Assembly (NCBI GenBank): GCA_017554335.1
Contig: JAFZIO010000059.1
Location: forward strand, 28,450-92,449
Length of the DNA stretch: 64,000 bases
Direction of reading: 5' to 3'
Source: Bacteroidales bacterium
GTDB taxonomy: Bacteria > Bacteroidota > Bacteroidia > Bacteroidales > UBA932
How positions within the stretch are numbered: the first letter of the stretch is position 1; each line of letters starts with the position of its first letter. The notes under the pieces were generated by a model. It ran no database searches. It had not been told where the DNA came from and saw only the letters and a program-made list of their open reading frames with translations. The position numbers and the translations under genes are program-made. Positions 56,524-64,000 of this stretch are shown piece by piece.

Positions 56524-59500
56524 ATGAGACATCTGACACAATTTGGTTTTTGCCTGGTGGTGTTGCTTGCCTTGTCGTCCTGCGTCAAGGAAAAGAATAC
56601 CGAGGGCACGTATCCTACAATTACATTTACGGCGGAGCAAGTCGAAACCCGTACCCACCTGGGTGCTCCTGAAGCCGGAAAGATACCAGTGCTCTGGAAC
56701 GCCGGCGACGAAATCTGGCTCCGTTCCGCAGCACAGGAAGCCGGCACTCCCGGCAACCGTTTCACCACGTCCGAATCAGCCATCTCCGACGGGGGCAAGG
56801 TGGCACAATTCACCGGACAGGCCCCTGAGGACGGACCTTACGTGGCCATTTATCCTTACTCTCTCGTTGACGCCTCTTCGAACAACGGGACAGTCGTACT
56901 GAACGTTCCCCAGAACCAGACCTGGCTTCAGGAGAGCTTCAGCGACGGAGCAAACCTCACCGCAGCGGTTTGGGCCAGCGGAAAGATCATGAATTTCAAA
57001 AACCTCGCCGGTGCCTTGAGGCTCAAATTCACCGGCAGCAAGACAATAAAGCGGATTGTCATCACCGACAACGACCCCGCTTCCGTCCTGTGGGGTACGT
57101 GCACGCTCGGCATCGATCAGTCAGGAAATACCGTCAGTTCCATTCAGTGGACGAACGAAGTACCCGAGCGCAACAGCCTTGTCTTGGACTGCGGCGAAGG
57201 AGTCACCCTTGGACAGGATGCCGTCCTGTTCTATCTTATTGTTCCGGAGGGGGCTTTTGCCAAGGGATTCACTTGCACGCTTTATGACGAGCTCGATGCA
57301 GAACTCAAGAGCATAATCACCCAGCAGAACGCCCGTGCCAGCCGTAACGGCATCATCGATATGGCTGTCATCGCGCCTGAGTCCATGCCTTTCAGCGGCG
57401 GTTCCGGAACCCAGGAATCCCCTTATCTGATTGCCACGCCTTCGGACCTGGTGCAGCTTGCCAACCTTTGCAACGGCAGCAGTTCCGAATCCTATAACGC
57501 CTGTTATTACAAGCAGATCCGCGACATAGATATGAAGGATGTGAGCATCGCTTGCATTGGCAGTACTTCAGAGAATGCATTCAAAGGCAACTACGACGGA
57601 GACTTACACACCATCTCCAACCTCTCTCCCACGCCAGCCAGCGGCAAGGCTGCAGGTATGTTTGCCTATACCTCCGGAGCAAGCGTGAAGAACATCGTTG
57701 TCCATGGTTACACCAACAATGGTAAAAATGGAGAGCAGGGCGTCATTGCCGGCCACCCTGTAAACACCACGTTCAGCGGAATCAAAGTGGAGGGTACCGT
57801 AGACTTCGTCAAATGTGCTTGCGGAGGAATTGCAGGATATGTGGAAGGCGGTTCAATTACCGATTGTCACGTCATCGGCTTCCTCCATAACGAAGACAGC
57901 GATTCCTTCAAGGGCGTAAGTGGCGTCACCTGCCAGGGCGGTATCGCCGGTTACGTCAACAAAACAGAAATCAGCAATTGCTCCTTCAGCGGCAACGTCA
58001 CCGGTTCAGCCGAGCAGCTGGGCGGTATAGTCGGCCAGATTGAAGGCGGCAGCGTAGCGGACTGCGAGGTCCTCGAAGGCTCCACCATAACTGGCGATAA
58101 CTATTACGTAGGAGGCATTGCTGGTGAGATTATCGGATCCGGATCCATTGCCCGCTGCGTTGTCCAGGCCCACGTTATCTGCTGGTATCCAGGCGCTGCA
58201 GGCATAGTTGCCTGGGTACAGAGCGGCGATATCTCAGACTGTGTTGTAGGTTCGCACGCCCTCGTCCGTTCCGGCCAGATGCAGGCCGGCGGCATCGTGG
58301 CATATATCTATCACAAGAATACGGCACAGACCGTCAATATCAGTAATTGTGCTGTGTACTGCGACGTGGCCGCTGCCTATTCCGTCGGCGGAATCGTCGG
58401 CGAATGCAACCCCACTCATGACGACAGCAAGATTAATATCTGGAACTGTGCATATGTAGGTGGTGAGATTATCGACGCCGGATATGCAACCGGCAAGTGG
58501 ACCATGGCAGGAGGACTCGTGGCATGGGCCAGAATGGGTTCCACCGCTGCTGAGCTCAATATTGTGAATTGCTTCAGCGATCCTTCGGTAATCCGTTGCG
58601 ATTTCCCTCAGGCACTGGAGGTCGACTTGGGCGGATTCATCGGAGAGCAGGGCGGAGCCAATGCTTCCGTTAACATCTGCGGTTGCTACAACACACTTGC
58701 CTACGGTCGTGCGCTGGTTAACATGCAGAAGGACATTCCCGGCAGCTACTACAATTACGCAGCCCTGGTGGGCCTTCCCAAGAAAACCAACTTTGATCAC
58801 GTCTATTACATAAACAGCCTGCCTGCTTTGGGCAACGCCAATTCTGGCACCAGCACAGAGGTGGAAGGGCTTTCTATTACCGCAATGAGCGACGGCACCC
58901 TGCTCCGGAAGCTGAACGCATTCAAGGATTCCTACAGCGGCCCTCTGCAGCTCAAGAGCTGGGTAGGCGAAGTCAATTGCTATCCTGTACTGGAAGGCAT
59001 GCAACCCAACCCCTCGACCGGAAAAAAGAAGGCTCTGAGGGTCAGCCTCATCGGTGATTCCCTTTCCACCTTCGACGGTTACGCTCCTCATGGATATCAG
59101 GGCTCCAGGGCGCCTAACGGATACCGCTGCCACTACCCTACCGGCGACGGCAACGTCACTTCGGCTACCCAGACCTACTGGTATATCCTGACGTACGAGC
59201 TTCTTTCCAACGCCGTCTGGGACACCAACCTGGCTTTCTCGGGAACGGCTACCACGCGCTGCACCAACACTTCAAAGTCCGACCAGTACTGGTACGGCCA
59301 GGATTTCTGCACCCGCTACATAGAAAACGGCGGAATGGGCTCTCCCGACATAATCATTATAAACGGAGGTGCCAACGACTGGGCGCATAACTGCTACAAT
59401 ATACTGGGCGACCAGAAACTGGAGCGCTATCCTTCGGGAACCCCTCACAGGCCCGGTGATGCAGCCATGAATGCAGCCTATGCCGTAGCAGATGCAGCCA

Positions 59501-59970
59501 AGACCCTTGATGAAGCCAAGGCTCTTCCCGACGCCACCTTCATAGAGGCTTATCTGAAGCTCATCCGCATGATGACCCTTCAGTATCCCCATGTCAAGAT
59601 TATCGTGCTCATTCACGATACCCTTACTCCGGATGTGGAAGAGTCCCTGCTGCATATTGCCGACCATTACGACAACTGCCGCGCCGTCGACCTCTATGCA
59701 GTAAACGGCTTCAACGACCTTGGATGGAACTTCGAGTACCTGGATCTCGGTTATCAGCCCAACATGCCCAAGCATGACTTTGACTGGTCCAACATCAAGA
59801 CCGACGATAAGCGCAAGAACTGCAGCGACCATTACTCAGCAGTTGCCATGCGCTTCATTGCGAACAAGATTTACAACGAACTCGGCACATGGCTCGAGTC
59901 TTCCGCCACATACAACGAAAGCGACAGCGGTTCTATCAACGACTTTGACAACATTAACGGCGCATGGTGA
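56524..59970 (+). CDS. Giant surface lipoprotein: fimbrillin-like, GLUG-like repeats, SGNH hydrolase
   Basis: An 1148-residue lipoprotein (lipobox LALSSC). Residues ~25-285 look fimbrillin-like (ETRTHL, LWNAGDEIWL, YVAIYPYS). From ~289 (FSGGSGTQESPYLIATP) to ~830 are beta-helix repeats with GLUG-like cores (GGIAGYVEGG, GGIAGYVN, LGGIVGQIEGG, VGGIAGEI). The end (~837-1130) is an SGNH/GDSL esterase: GDSLSTFDG (Ser), FSGTATTR (Gly), NGGANDW (Asn) and a C-terminal DHYSAVA pair (Asp/His, ~1100). Such hydrolases remove acyl groups from glycans or lipids. The TGATG junction couples it to the next gene, a shorter relative. Confidence 0.82.
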   Translation: MRHLTQFGFCLVVLLALSSCVKEKNTEGTYPTITFTAEQVETRTHLGAPEAGKIPVLWNAGDEIWLRSAAQEAGTPGNRFTTSESAISDGGKVAQFTGQAPEDGPYVAIYPYSLVDASSNNGTVVLNVPQNQTWLQESFSDGANLTAAVWASGKIMNFKNLAGALRLKFTGSKTIKRIVITDNDPASVLWGTCTLGIDQSGNTVSSIQWTNEVPERNSLVLDCGEGVTLGQDAVLFYLIVPEGAFAKGFTCTLYDELDAELKSIITQQNARASRNGIIDMAVIAPESMPFSGGSGTQESPYLIATPSDLVQLANLCNGSSSESYNACYYKQIRDIDMKDVSIACIGSTSENAFKGNYDGDLHTISNLSPTPASGKAAGMFAYTSGASVKNIVVHGYTNNGKNGEQGVIAGHPVNTTFSGIKVEGTVDFVKCACGGIAGYVEGGSITDCHVIGFLHNEDSDSFKGVSGVTCQGGIAGYVNKTEISNCSFSGNVTGSAEQLGGIVGQIEGGSVADCEVLEGSTITGDNYYVGGIAGEIIGSGSIARCVVQAHVICWYPGAAGIVAWVQSGDISDCVVGSHALVRSGQMQAGGIVAYIYHKNTAQTVNISNCAVYCDVAAAYSVGGIVGECNPTHDDSKINIWNCAYVGGEIIDAGYATGKWTMAGGLVAWARMGSTAAELNIVNCFSDPSVIRCDFPQALEVDLGGFIGEQGGANASVNICGCYNTLAYGRALVNMQKDIPGSYYNYAALVGLPKKTNFDHVYYINSLPALGNANSGTSTEVEGLSITAMSDGTLLRKLNAFKDSYSGPLQLKSWVGEVNCYPVLEGMQPNPSTGKKKALRVSLIGDSLSTFDGYAPHGYQGSRAPNGYRCHYPTGDGNVTSATQTYWYILTYELLSNAVWDTNLAFSGTATTRCTNTSKSDQYWYGQDFCTRYIENGGMGSPDIIIINGGANDWAHNCYNILGDQKLERYPSGTPHRPGDAAMNAAYAVADAAKTLDEAKALPDATFIEAYLKLIRMMTLQYPHVKIIVLIHDTLTPDVEESLLHIADHYDNCRAVDLYAVNGFNDLGWNFEYLDLGYQPNMPKHDFDWSNIKTDDKRKNCSDHYSAVAMRFIANKIYNELGTWLESSATYNESDSGSINDFDNINGAW

Positions 59971-62675
59971 TGAAAACGAAATACATTTTATCAATAATTG
60001 CTATTACTGTCGCCGTTGCGGCATGCAATACGGAAAAGCCCGTCATTGAAGTGACGGAAGCCGGCGAATACGTTGCCCTTACGGCTTCGATAGGTACGCC
60101 CGGCACTAAAATCCACTTTACCGGCGACAAGGATACTTATACCGAAACCCGCTGGCAGGATGGTGACTGCATCTGGGTACGCAGCGACACGCAGCCCGCT
60201 TGGGAGCGTGGAGACTGTTTCAAGACCAGTGCCGCCCAGATAAGCGAAGACGGTCATTCAGCAGTCTTTACCGGACGCACAAGGGTCGATGGCCGGCTCT
60301 GTGCCGTTTATCCTTACGGCATGGTACAACCCGGATCGGACAACGATGCCGTAGTGCTGGCTATACCCGACACTAATGAACTTGTGCCCGGAGACTGTCC
60401 CGCATCTTCAAATGTTGCAGTGGCGTTCTGGGCAGACGGCAGCAGCAGTTTTTCAATGGCGTACCTCCTCGGCGCCCTGAAGGTTTCCGTTTCAGGCAAC
60501 GGGCAGACTATCGTAAAGGCGGAGATAACCGACTCGGGCGAGAACTTGCTCTGGGGCAACGTGAAGGTGACACCGGATTACTCGTCCAAAGATATCTCAT
60601 CGGCTGAGATTTCCAACTCTGCACTAAACCGTAGCACTGCTACCCTTATTTCAGAAGGACAAGTACTTGGCTCCACTCCCCTGGAGTTCTACTTCATGTT
60701 ACCTGAAGGCGCTCTCACTAAAGGCTTCGTACTCCGTCTAACGGATTCCGATTCCAAGACTTACCTGTTCGTGAGCGAAAAGAACAATGCCGTCGTGAGC
60801 GGTAAGGTTATAAAGATGCCTGCGGTTGATCTAGTCAATGCTTTGACGGAGGAGGACCTGAAGAACTTCTCGGGCGGCGACGGCACCCAGGCCAGTCCTT
60901 ACCAGATTGCCACACCGGACGACTTGGTACAGCTGACCACCCGTATGGCAAATGAATCCAAGTATGATGCATTTGCAGACAAGTATTATGTCCAGACAGC
61001 CGATATCGACATGGACGGCAAGGCTTTTGCCGCTATTGGATCCACATCCGGGGCCCCGTTCAAGGGCGTTTACGACGGCGGTCACTTCTCAGTATCCAAC
61101 CTTTCCGTCCAGGGCGTTTCTTCAGATGCTCCCGCCAGCGGACTGTTCGGATATGCTGACGGCGCCACTATCAAGAACCTTAGCGTTGTGAACCGCAGCA
61201 ATCCTGGTGCGTTCGTACGCGTAGGCGGTGTAGTCGGATATGCCAAGAATTCAACAATCGATGACTGCCACATCAGTGGAGGCGAACTTACCGCAGCTGC
61301 GAACATGCTGGGCGGTATAGTCGGCGACCTTGTCGGCGGTTCCGTGAAGAATTGTACTGCTGCAAGCGTCAAGCTTACGCAGAGCAAGAACTATGCAGCC
61401 GCAATAGCTGCTTATGCCCATGACGGTGCCGTTATCGAGCATTGTAAAGTGCTTCCCGGCACGGTGGTCAGCGGCGCGAACGAAATAGGCGGCATCGTGG
61501 GCAAGATGGAAGGCGGCTCGATTAAAGAATGCTCAGCCGAAGAACTCACAATCAGCTCCTCTGCAGAGGATGTAGGAGCCGTCGGAGGCTGGGTGATATC
61601 TGAATGTACAATTTCCGACTGTGTGGTTTCTGCCTGTTCCGTGACTGCCGGTACAAACTATGGCGGCGGTTTTGTAGGCCTTCTCCAAAAGTCGTTGATA
61701 AAGGATTGCATCCTAACAGGAAAGACTGCGGTTACCGGAAAGAAGAGCGGCACCGGCGGATTTGTCGGATACGTCAAGACTACCGATCAGTCTACCCTGG
61801 ACAATTGCAAGATGGAAGGCGGCTGCGTGATTACCGGCGTAACCAATACCGGCGGTCTGATAGGCTGGCTCGATGCAGGCAGCGTCAAGAATTGCGAGGT
61901 TACCGGCGAGTCCGTAATTACCAGCTCTGGAGACGGCACCGGAGGCCTTATCGGCCGTGCTATCTGCAAGAGCGGAAACGGCAACACGGTTGACAACTGC
62001 ATCGTTACCGGGAACACCCTCATAGAGGGCTCATACAGTCTGGCCGGTCTTCTGGGCTACGCATACCCCGATTCAAACGGCGAACTCCTTATCCTGAACA
62101 GCGGAGTCGTCAACGCCCGCATTCATGGTAAATCCTGCGACACGAACGGCGATCCTGCCAGCGGCGACTGCATGAACGGAGGTATAATCGGCTGGGCCCG
62201 TTTGTCCGACTCGGGCAGCAAGGCATGGATAGTTAACTGCTATTCCTATCTTGACGCCATGGCTCTGGATCTGAATATGTCCCATCCTTCCGTCGGCGGC
62301 ATAGTCGGCTATTGTTCCCTGTCTGCTGCCGGCAAAATGGAGGTGTTCAACTGCGTCAGCAACTTCGTAAAAGAGACAATCACCATGGCCGGTTCCGCCT
62401 TCGATCCCACTGTACCGAAAGCCGGAACCCTCTATGGGTCTCTGCCGAACAACGCGGGGGTCCATGTCGCCGGCAATTATTATCTTGCCGGGGATCTCGG
62501 AGAAGGAATGGCCGGTGCCGATGCCGTAATTGAAAACAACTACGGATATATTGAGAATGTGTTCAAGGATGGCAGTACGGTAAAGACCAAACTGAACGAA
62601 TATGTAGCCGGGCAAAGCACCTACACCCTTAAATCCTGGGCGGTTAATGCATCCGGACTTCCGGTTATTGAATAA
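59970..62675 (+). CDS. Large surface lipoprotein: fimbrillin-like domain and GLUG-like repeats
   Basis: A 901-residue lipoprotein (lipobox VAAC) that parallels the previous protein: N-terminal fimbrillin-like part (~20-290, with ETRWQDGDCIWVR and LCAVYPYG) and from ~300 (FSGGDGTQASPYQIATP) a long beta-helix of GLUG-like repeats (VGGVVGYAKN, LGGIVGDLVGG, IGGIVGKMEGG, TGGLIGWLD) to the end. No catalytic domain. ATG 59970 shares the TGATG with the previous stop and puts the signal peptide at the N-terminus. Probably an adhesin or ligand scaffold at the surface, derived from the same ancestor as its neighbour. Confidence 0.8.
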   Translation: MKTKYILSIIAITVAVAACNTEKPVIEVTEAGEYVALTASIGTPGTKIHFTGDKDTYTETRWQDGDCIWVRSDTQPAWERGDCFKTSAAQISEDGHSAVFTGRTRVDGRLCAVYPYGMVQPGSDNDAVVLAIPDTNELVPGDCPASSNVAVAFWADGSSSFSMAYLLGALKVSVSGNGQTIVKAEITDSGENLLWGNVKVTPDYSSKDISSAEISNSALNRSTATLISEGQVLGSTPLEFYFMLPEGALTKGFVLRLTDSDSKTYLFVSEKNNAVVSGKVIKMPAVDLVNALTEEDLKNFSGGDGTQASPYQIATPDDLVQLTTRMANESKYDAFADKYYVQTADIDMDGKAFAAIGSTSGAPFKGVYDGGHFSVSNLSVQGVSSDAPASGLFGYADGATIKNLSVVNRSNPGAFVRVGGVVGYAKNSTIDDCHISGGELTAAANMLGGIVGDLVGGSVKNCTAASVKLTQSKNYAAAIAAYAHDGAVIEHCKVLPGTVVSGANEIGGIVGKMEGGSIKECSAEELTISSSAEDVGAVGGWVISECTISDCVVSACSVTAGTNYGGGFVGLLQKSLIKDCILTGKTAVTGKKSGTGGFVGYVKTTDQSTLDNCKMEGGCVITGVTNTGGLIGWLDAGSVKNCEVTGESVITSSGDGTGGLIGRAICKSGNGNTVDNCIVTGNTLIEGSYSLAGLLGYAYPDSNGELLILNSGVVNARIHGKSCDTNGDPASGDCMNGGIIGWARLSDSGSKAWIVNCYSYLDAMALDLNMSHPSVGGIVGYCSLSAAGKMEVFNCVSNFVKETITMAGSAFDPTVPKAGTLYGSLPNNAGVHVAGNYYLAGDLGEGMAGADAVIENNYGYIENVFKDGSTVKTKLNEYVAGQSTYTLKSWAVNASGLPVIE

Positions 62676-62697
62676 CCTTCCTTTTTGTTTGAAAGTC

Positions 62698-62727
62698 AAG
62701 CCGCCTGAAAGGGCGGCTTCTTTTTTT
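62698..62727 (+). terminator. Rho-independent terminator
   Basis: AAGCCGCC (62698-62705), loop TGAAAG, GGCGGCTT (62712-62719), one C, then seven T (62721-62727). Ends the surface lipoprotein operon. Confidence 0.9.
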
Positions 62728-62756
62728 GCTGAAAACGCTAAAAAAAACTATCTTTG
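62725..62756 (+). promoter_or_regulatory. V-ATPase operon promoter overlapping the terminator
   Basis: TTTG (62725-62728), 20 bases, TATCTTTG (62749-62756): full match to consensus. The -33 TTT is the end of the terminator T tract. Nineteen bases then lead to ATG 62776. Confidence 0.65.
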
Positions 62757-62775
62757 AAAGATAAATGAATTGGAT

Positions 62776-63375
62776 ATGCAAAATAAATTACAGGAACTGA
62801 CCGATCAGCTCTACAACGAGGGGCTGGCAAAAGGACGGGAAGAAGGCGAGCGCCTGCTGGAAGAAGCCCGCGCCCAGGCTGCCAAGACCGTTGAAGACGC
62901 CAGGAAGGAAGCCGCCGAAATAATAGCCAAGGCGGAAAAGAATGCCGCCGACCTGCGCTCAAAGGCAGAAGCCGATGTGCGCATGGCATCTGCCCAGGCC
63001 CTGCAGGCAACCCGCAAGAACATCGAGGACCTTATCGTTACCAAAGCTGCCGGCCAGGCGCCCGTCGCAGACCCTGAATTCCTGAAGGATATCATACGCT
63101 CCGTGGCTGAAAAATTCTCAGCCACGGAAGGCACCGACATAGCCCTCGTACTACCCGAGAGCCTTCAGGCAAAACTGGAGCCCTGGGTAAAGGCTGAGCT
63201 GGCAAAGCAGCTGGCCTCCCTTGTCGAGGTTTCCTTCTCCAAGAAACTCTCCGGCGGCTTTACCATAGGCCCCAGGGATGGAAGCTATTACATCAGCTTC
63301 TCGGACAAGACTTTCAACGAACTTATAGCCGAGTACCTTCGCCCCGTAACACGCAAACTGCTTTTCGGTGAATAA
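62776..63375 (+). CDS. V-type ATP synthase subunit E
   Basis: A 199-residue peripheral stalk subunit. The first ~90 residues are a long charged helix/coiled coil rich in Ala, Glu and Lys (EEARAQAAKTVEDARKEA), followed by the globular C-terminal head (~110-199) with LSGGFTIGPRDGSYYISFSD. It ties the catalytic head to the membrane part. ATG 62776 is taken over a TTG two codons earlier. Overlaps the DUF2764 gene by eight bases. Confidence 0.9.
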   Translation: MQNKLQELTDQLYNEGLAKGREEGERLLEEARAQAAKTVEDARKEAAEIIAKAEKNAADLRSKAEADVRMASAQALQATRKNIEDLIVTKAAGQAPVADPEFLKDIIRSVAEKFSATEGTDIALVLPESLQAKLEPWVKAELAKQLASLVEVSFSKKLSGGFTIGPRDGSYYISFSDKTFNELIAEYLRPVTRKLLFGE

Positions 63376-63934
63376 TTACGAATACATAATAGCGTGCCTG
63401 CCCGTCCCGGAACCTGATACCGGAACGCCCGATGTAGACGCACTGATAGAATTCATCCGCAGCCAATGCTCCGAAAACGACGTTGAGCTGCTGGATTGTA
63501 TACAGGACGCCTTCAACCCGGAGAAACTGGACAGCGACTTTTATACCAGAGCACTGTGCAGCCGCAATGCGTTTATCCGGGAATTTCTGGGCTATGACCT
63601 TCAGATCCGCAACACCAAGGTCGAGTACCTGAACGGGGTGTTGGAGCGTCCCGAAGGCACGGATGTAATAAGCATACGCGAACAAGAGTTCGAGGAAAAA
63701 CCGTCAGTGCTTGCAGTCCTGAATCAGGACGACATTCTGGCCCGCGAGCGAGGCCTGGACAAGCTGCTTTGGGACAAGGCTGATGAGCTTATCCGCATGC
63801 ACCTCTTCGATATGGACGTCATACTGGCTACCGTCGCCAAGCTGCTGATAACTGCACGCTGGAGCAAACTCGACCCTGAAACCGGCAGGGAGTTGTTCCG
63901 CAAACTCGTACAAGAAATAAGAAATACACGATAA
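63368..63934 (+). CDS. DUF2764 protein of the V-ATPase operon
   Basis: A 188-residue soluble protein found between subunits E and A in Bacteroidota V-ATPase operons. Starts at GTG (NNYEYIIACLPVPEPD), overlapping the E gene by eight bases; the conserved FIREFLGYDLQIRN and DKLLWDKADEL blocks fit the family. It takes the place of the yeast C/archaeal C subunit in this operon, but its real role is not established. Confidence 0.88.
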   Translation: MNNYEYIIACLPVPEPDTGTPDVDALIEFIRSQCSENDVELLDCIQDAFNPEKLDSDFYTRALCSRNAFIREFLGYDLQIRNTKVEYLNGVLERPEGTDVISIREQEFEEKPSVLAVLNQDDILARERGLDKLLWDKADELIRMHLFDMDVILATVAKLLITARWSKLDPETGRELFRKLVQEIRNTR

Positions 63935-63935
63935 T

Positions 63936-64000
63936 ATGGCTACAAAAGGAAAAGTGACAGGCATCGTCTCCAACCTGGTGACAGTCCAGGTTGACGGCCC
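63936..64000 (+). CDS. V-type ATP synthase catalytic subunit A (partial)
   Basis: Only the first 21 codons lie in the window (MATKGKVTGIVSNLVTVQVD), cut by the right edge. The opening matches the N-terminal beta-barrel of subunit A, and the one-base gap after the DUF2764 gene plus operon order support this call. Confidence 0.8.
   Translation, partial: MATKGKVTGIVSNLVTVQVDG

Overview
The window is chromosomal DNA from a Bacteroidota bacterium, most likely order Bacteroidales. Support comes from a SusC/SusD pair, BACON and fimbrillin-like lipoproteins, many promoter boxes of the TAnnTTTG type (some with an upstream TTTG about 20 bases away), a V-type ATPase operon with the DUF2764 gene, and a Na+-pumping methylmalonyl-CoA decarboxylase of the propionate/succinate pathway. 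The DNA is fairly GC-rich. A cysteate synthase homologue hints at a sulfonolipid maker such as a Rikenellaceae/Alistipes-like organism, but genus cannot be fixed from sequence alone.

Layout. 0-2 kb: Nudix hydrolase and Fic protein in AT-richer DNA beside the 3' end of a tRNA-Ala gene. 2-6.6 kb (minus): anaerobic ribonucleotide reductase (nrdD-nrdG) and an exported FAD oxidoreductase. 6.7-11.4 kb (plus): HerA-like ATPase, M23 peptidase, TrmO, SEC-C protein. 11.4-12.7 kb (minus): a hypothetical gene and a zinc peptidase. 12.9-26.3 kb (plus): one tight eight-gene operon (AlsE/Rpe-like epimerase, AraM-type dehydrogenase, OPA-family transporter, metallophosphoesterase, SusC, SusD, BACON lipoprotein, BACON-helveticin J-like lipoprotein). 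26.3-32.9 kb (minus): asd, aminotransferase, Kef-type antiporter, trpS, asnA. 32.9-34.1 kb: a gene-free block packed with palindromes and tandem repeats. 34.1-49.8 kb: housekeeping genes in short operons on both strands (trmD; DUF349-yidC-yggS; rarA; rlmD-exchanger-cysteate synthase; acyltransferase; queA). 50.2-51.9 kb: XRE regulator, divergent PyrD-like protein, PncC. 52.0-56.3 kb: mmdA-D-C-B and an endonuclease/exonuclease/phosphatase-family protein. 56.4-62.7 kb: a 46-residue peptide gene and two giant surface lipoproteins. 62.7-64 kb: start of the V-ATPase operon, cut by the window edge.

The main candidate for a new system is the 12.9-26.3 kb operon. It has SusCD import and two surface lipoproteins but no glycoside hydrolase, lyase or carbohydrate esterase. 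Its enzymes instead suit phosphorylated polyols or sugars: a periplasmic phosphoesterase, an organophosphate transporter, a polyol-phosphate dehydrogenase and a ketose-phosphate epimerase. I infer a locus for scavenging a phosphodiester polymer or headgroup, for example teichoic-acid-like material. A 28-base motif upstream of it recurs (27 of 28 bases) upstream of the methylmalonyl-CoA decarboxylase operon, suggesting shared control. The second main signal is a set of three evenly spaced inverted-repeat arrays, one over the fic promoter and two in the gene-free block.
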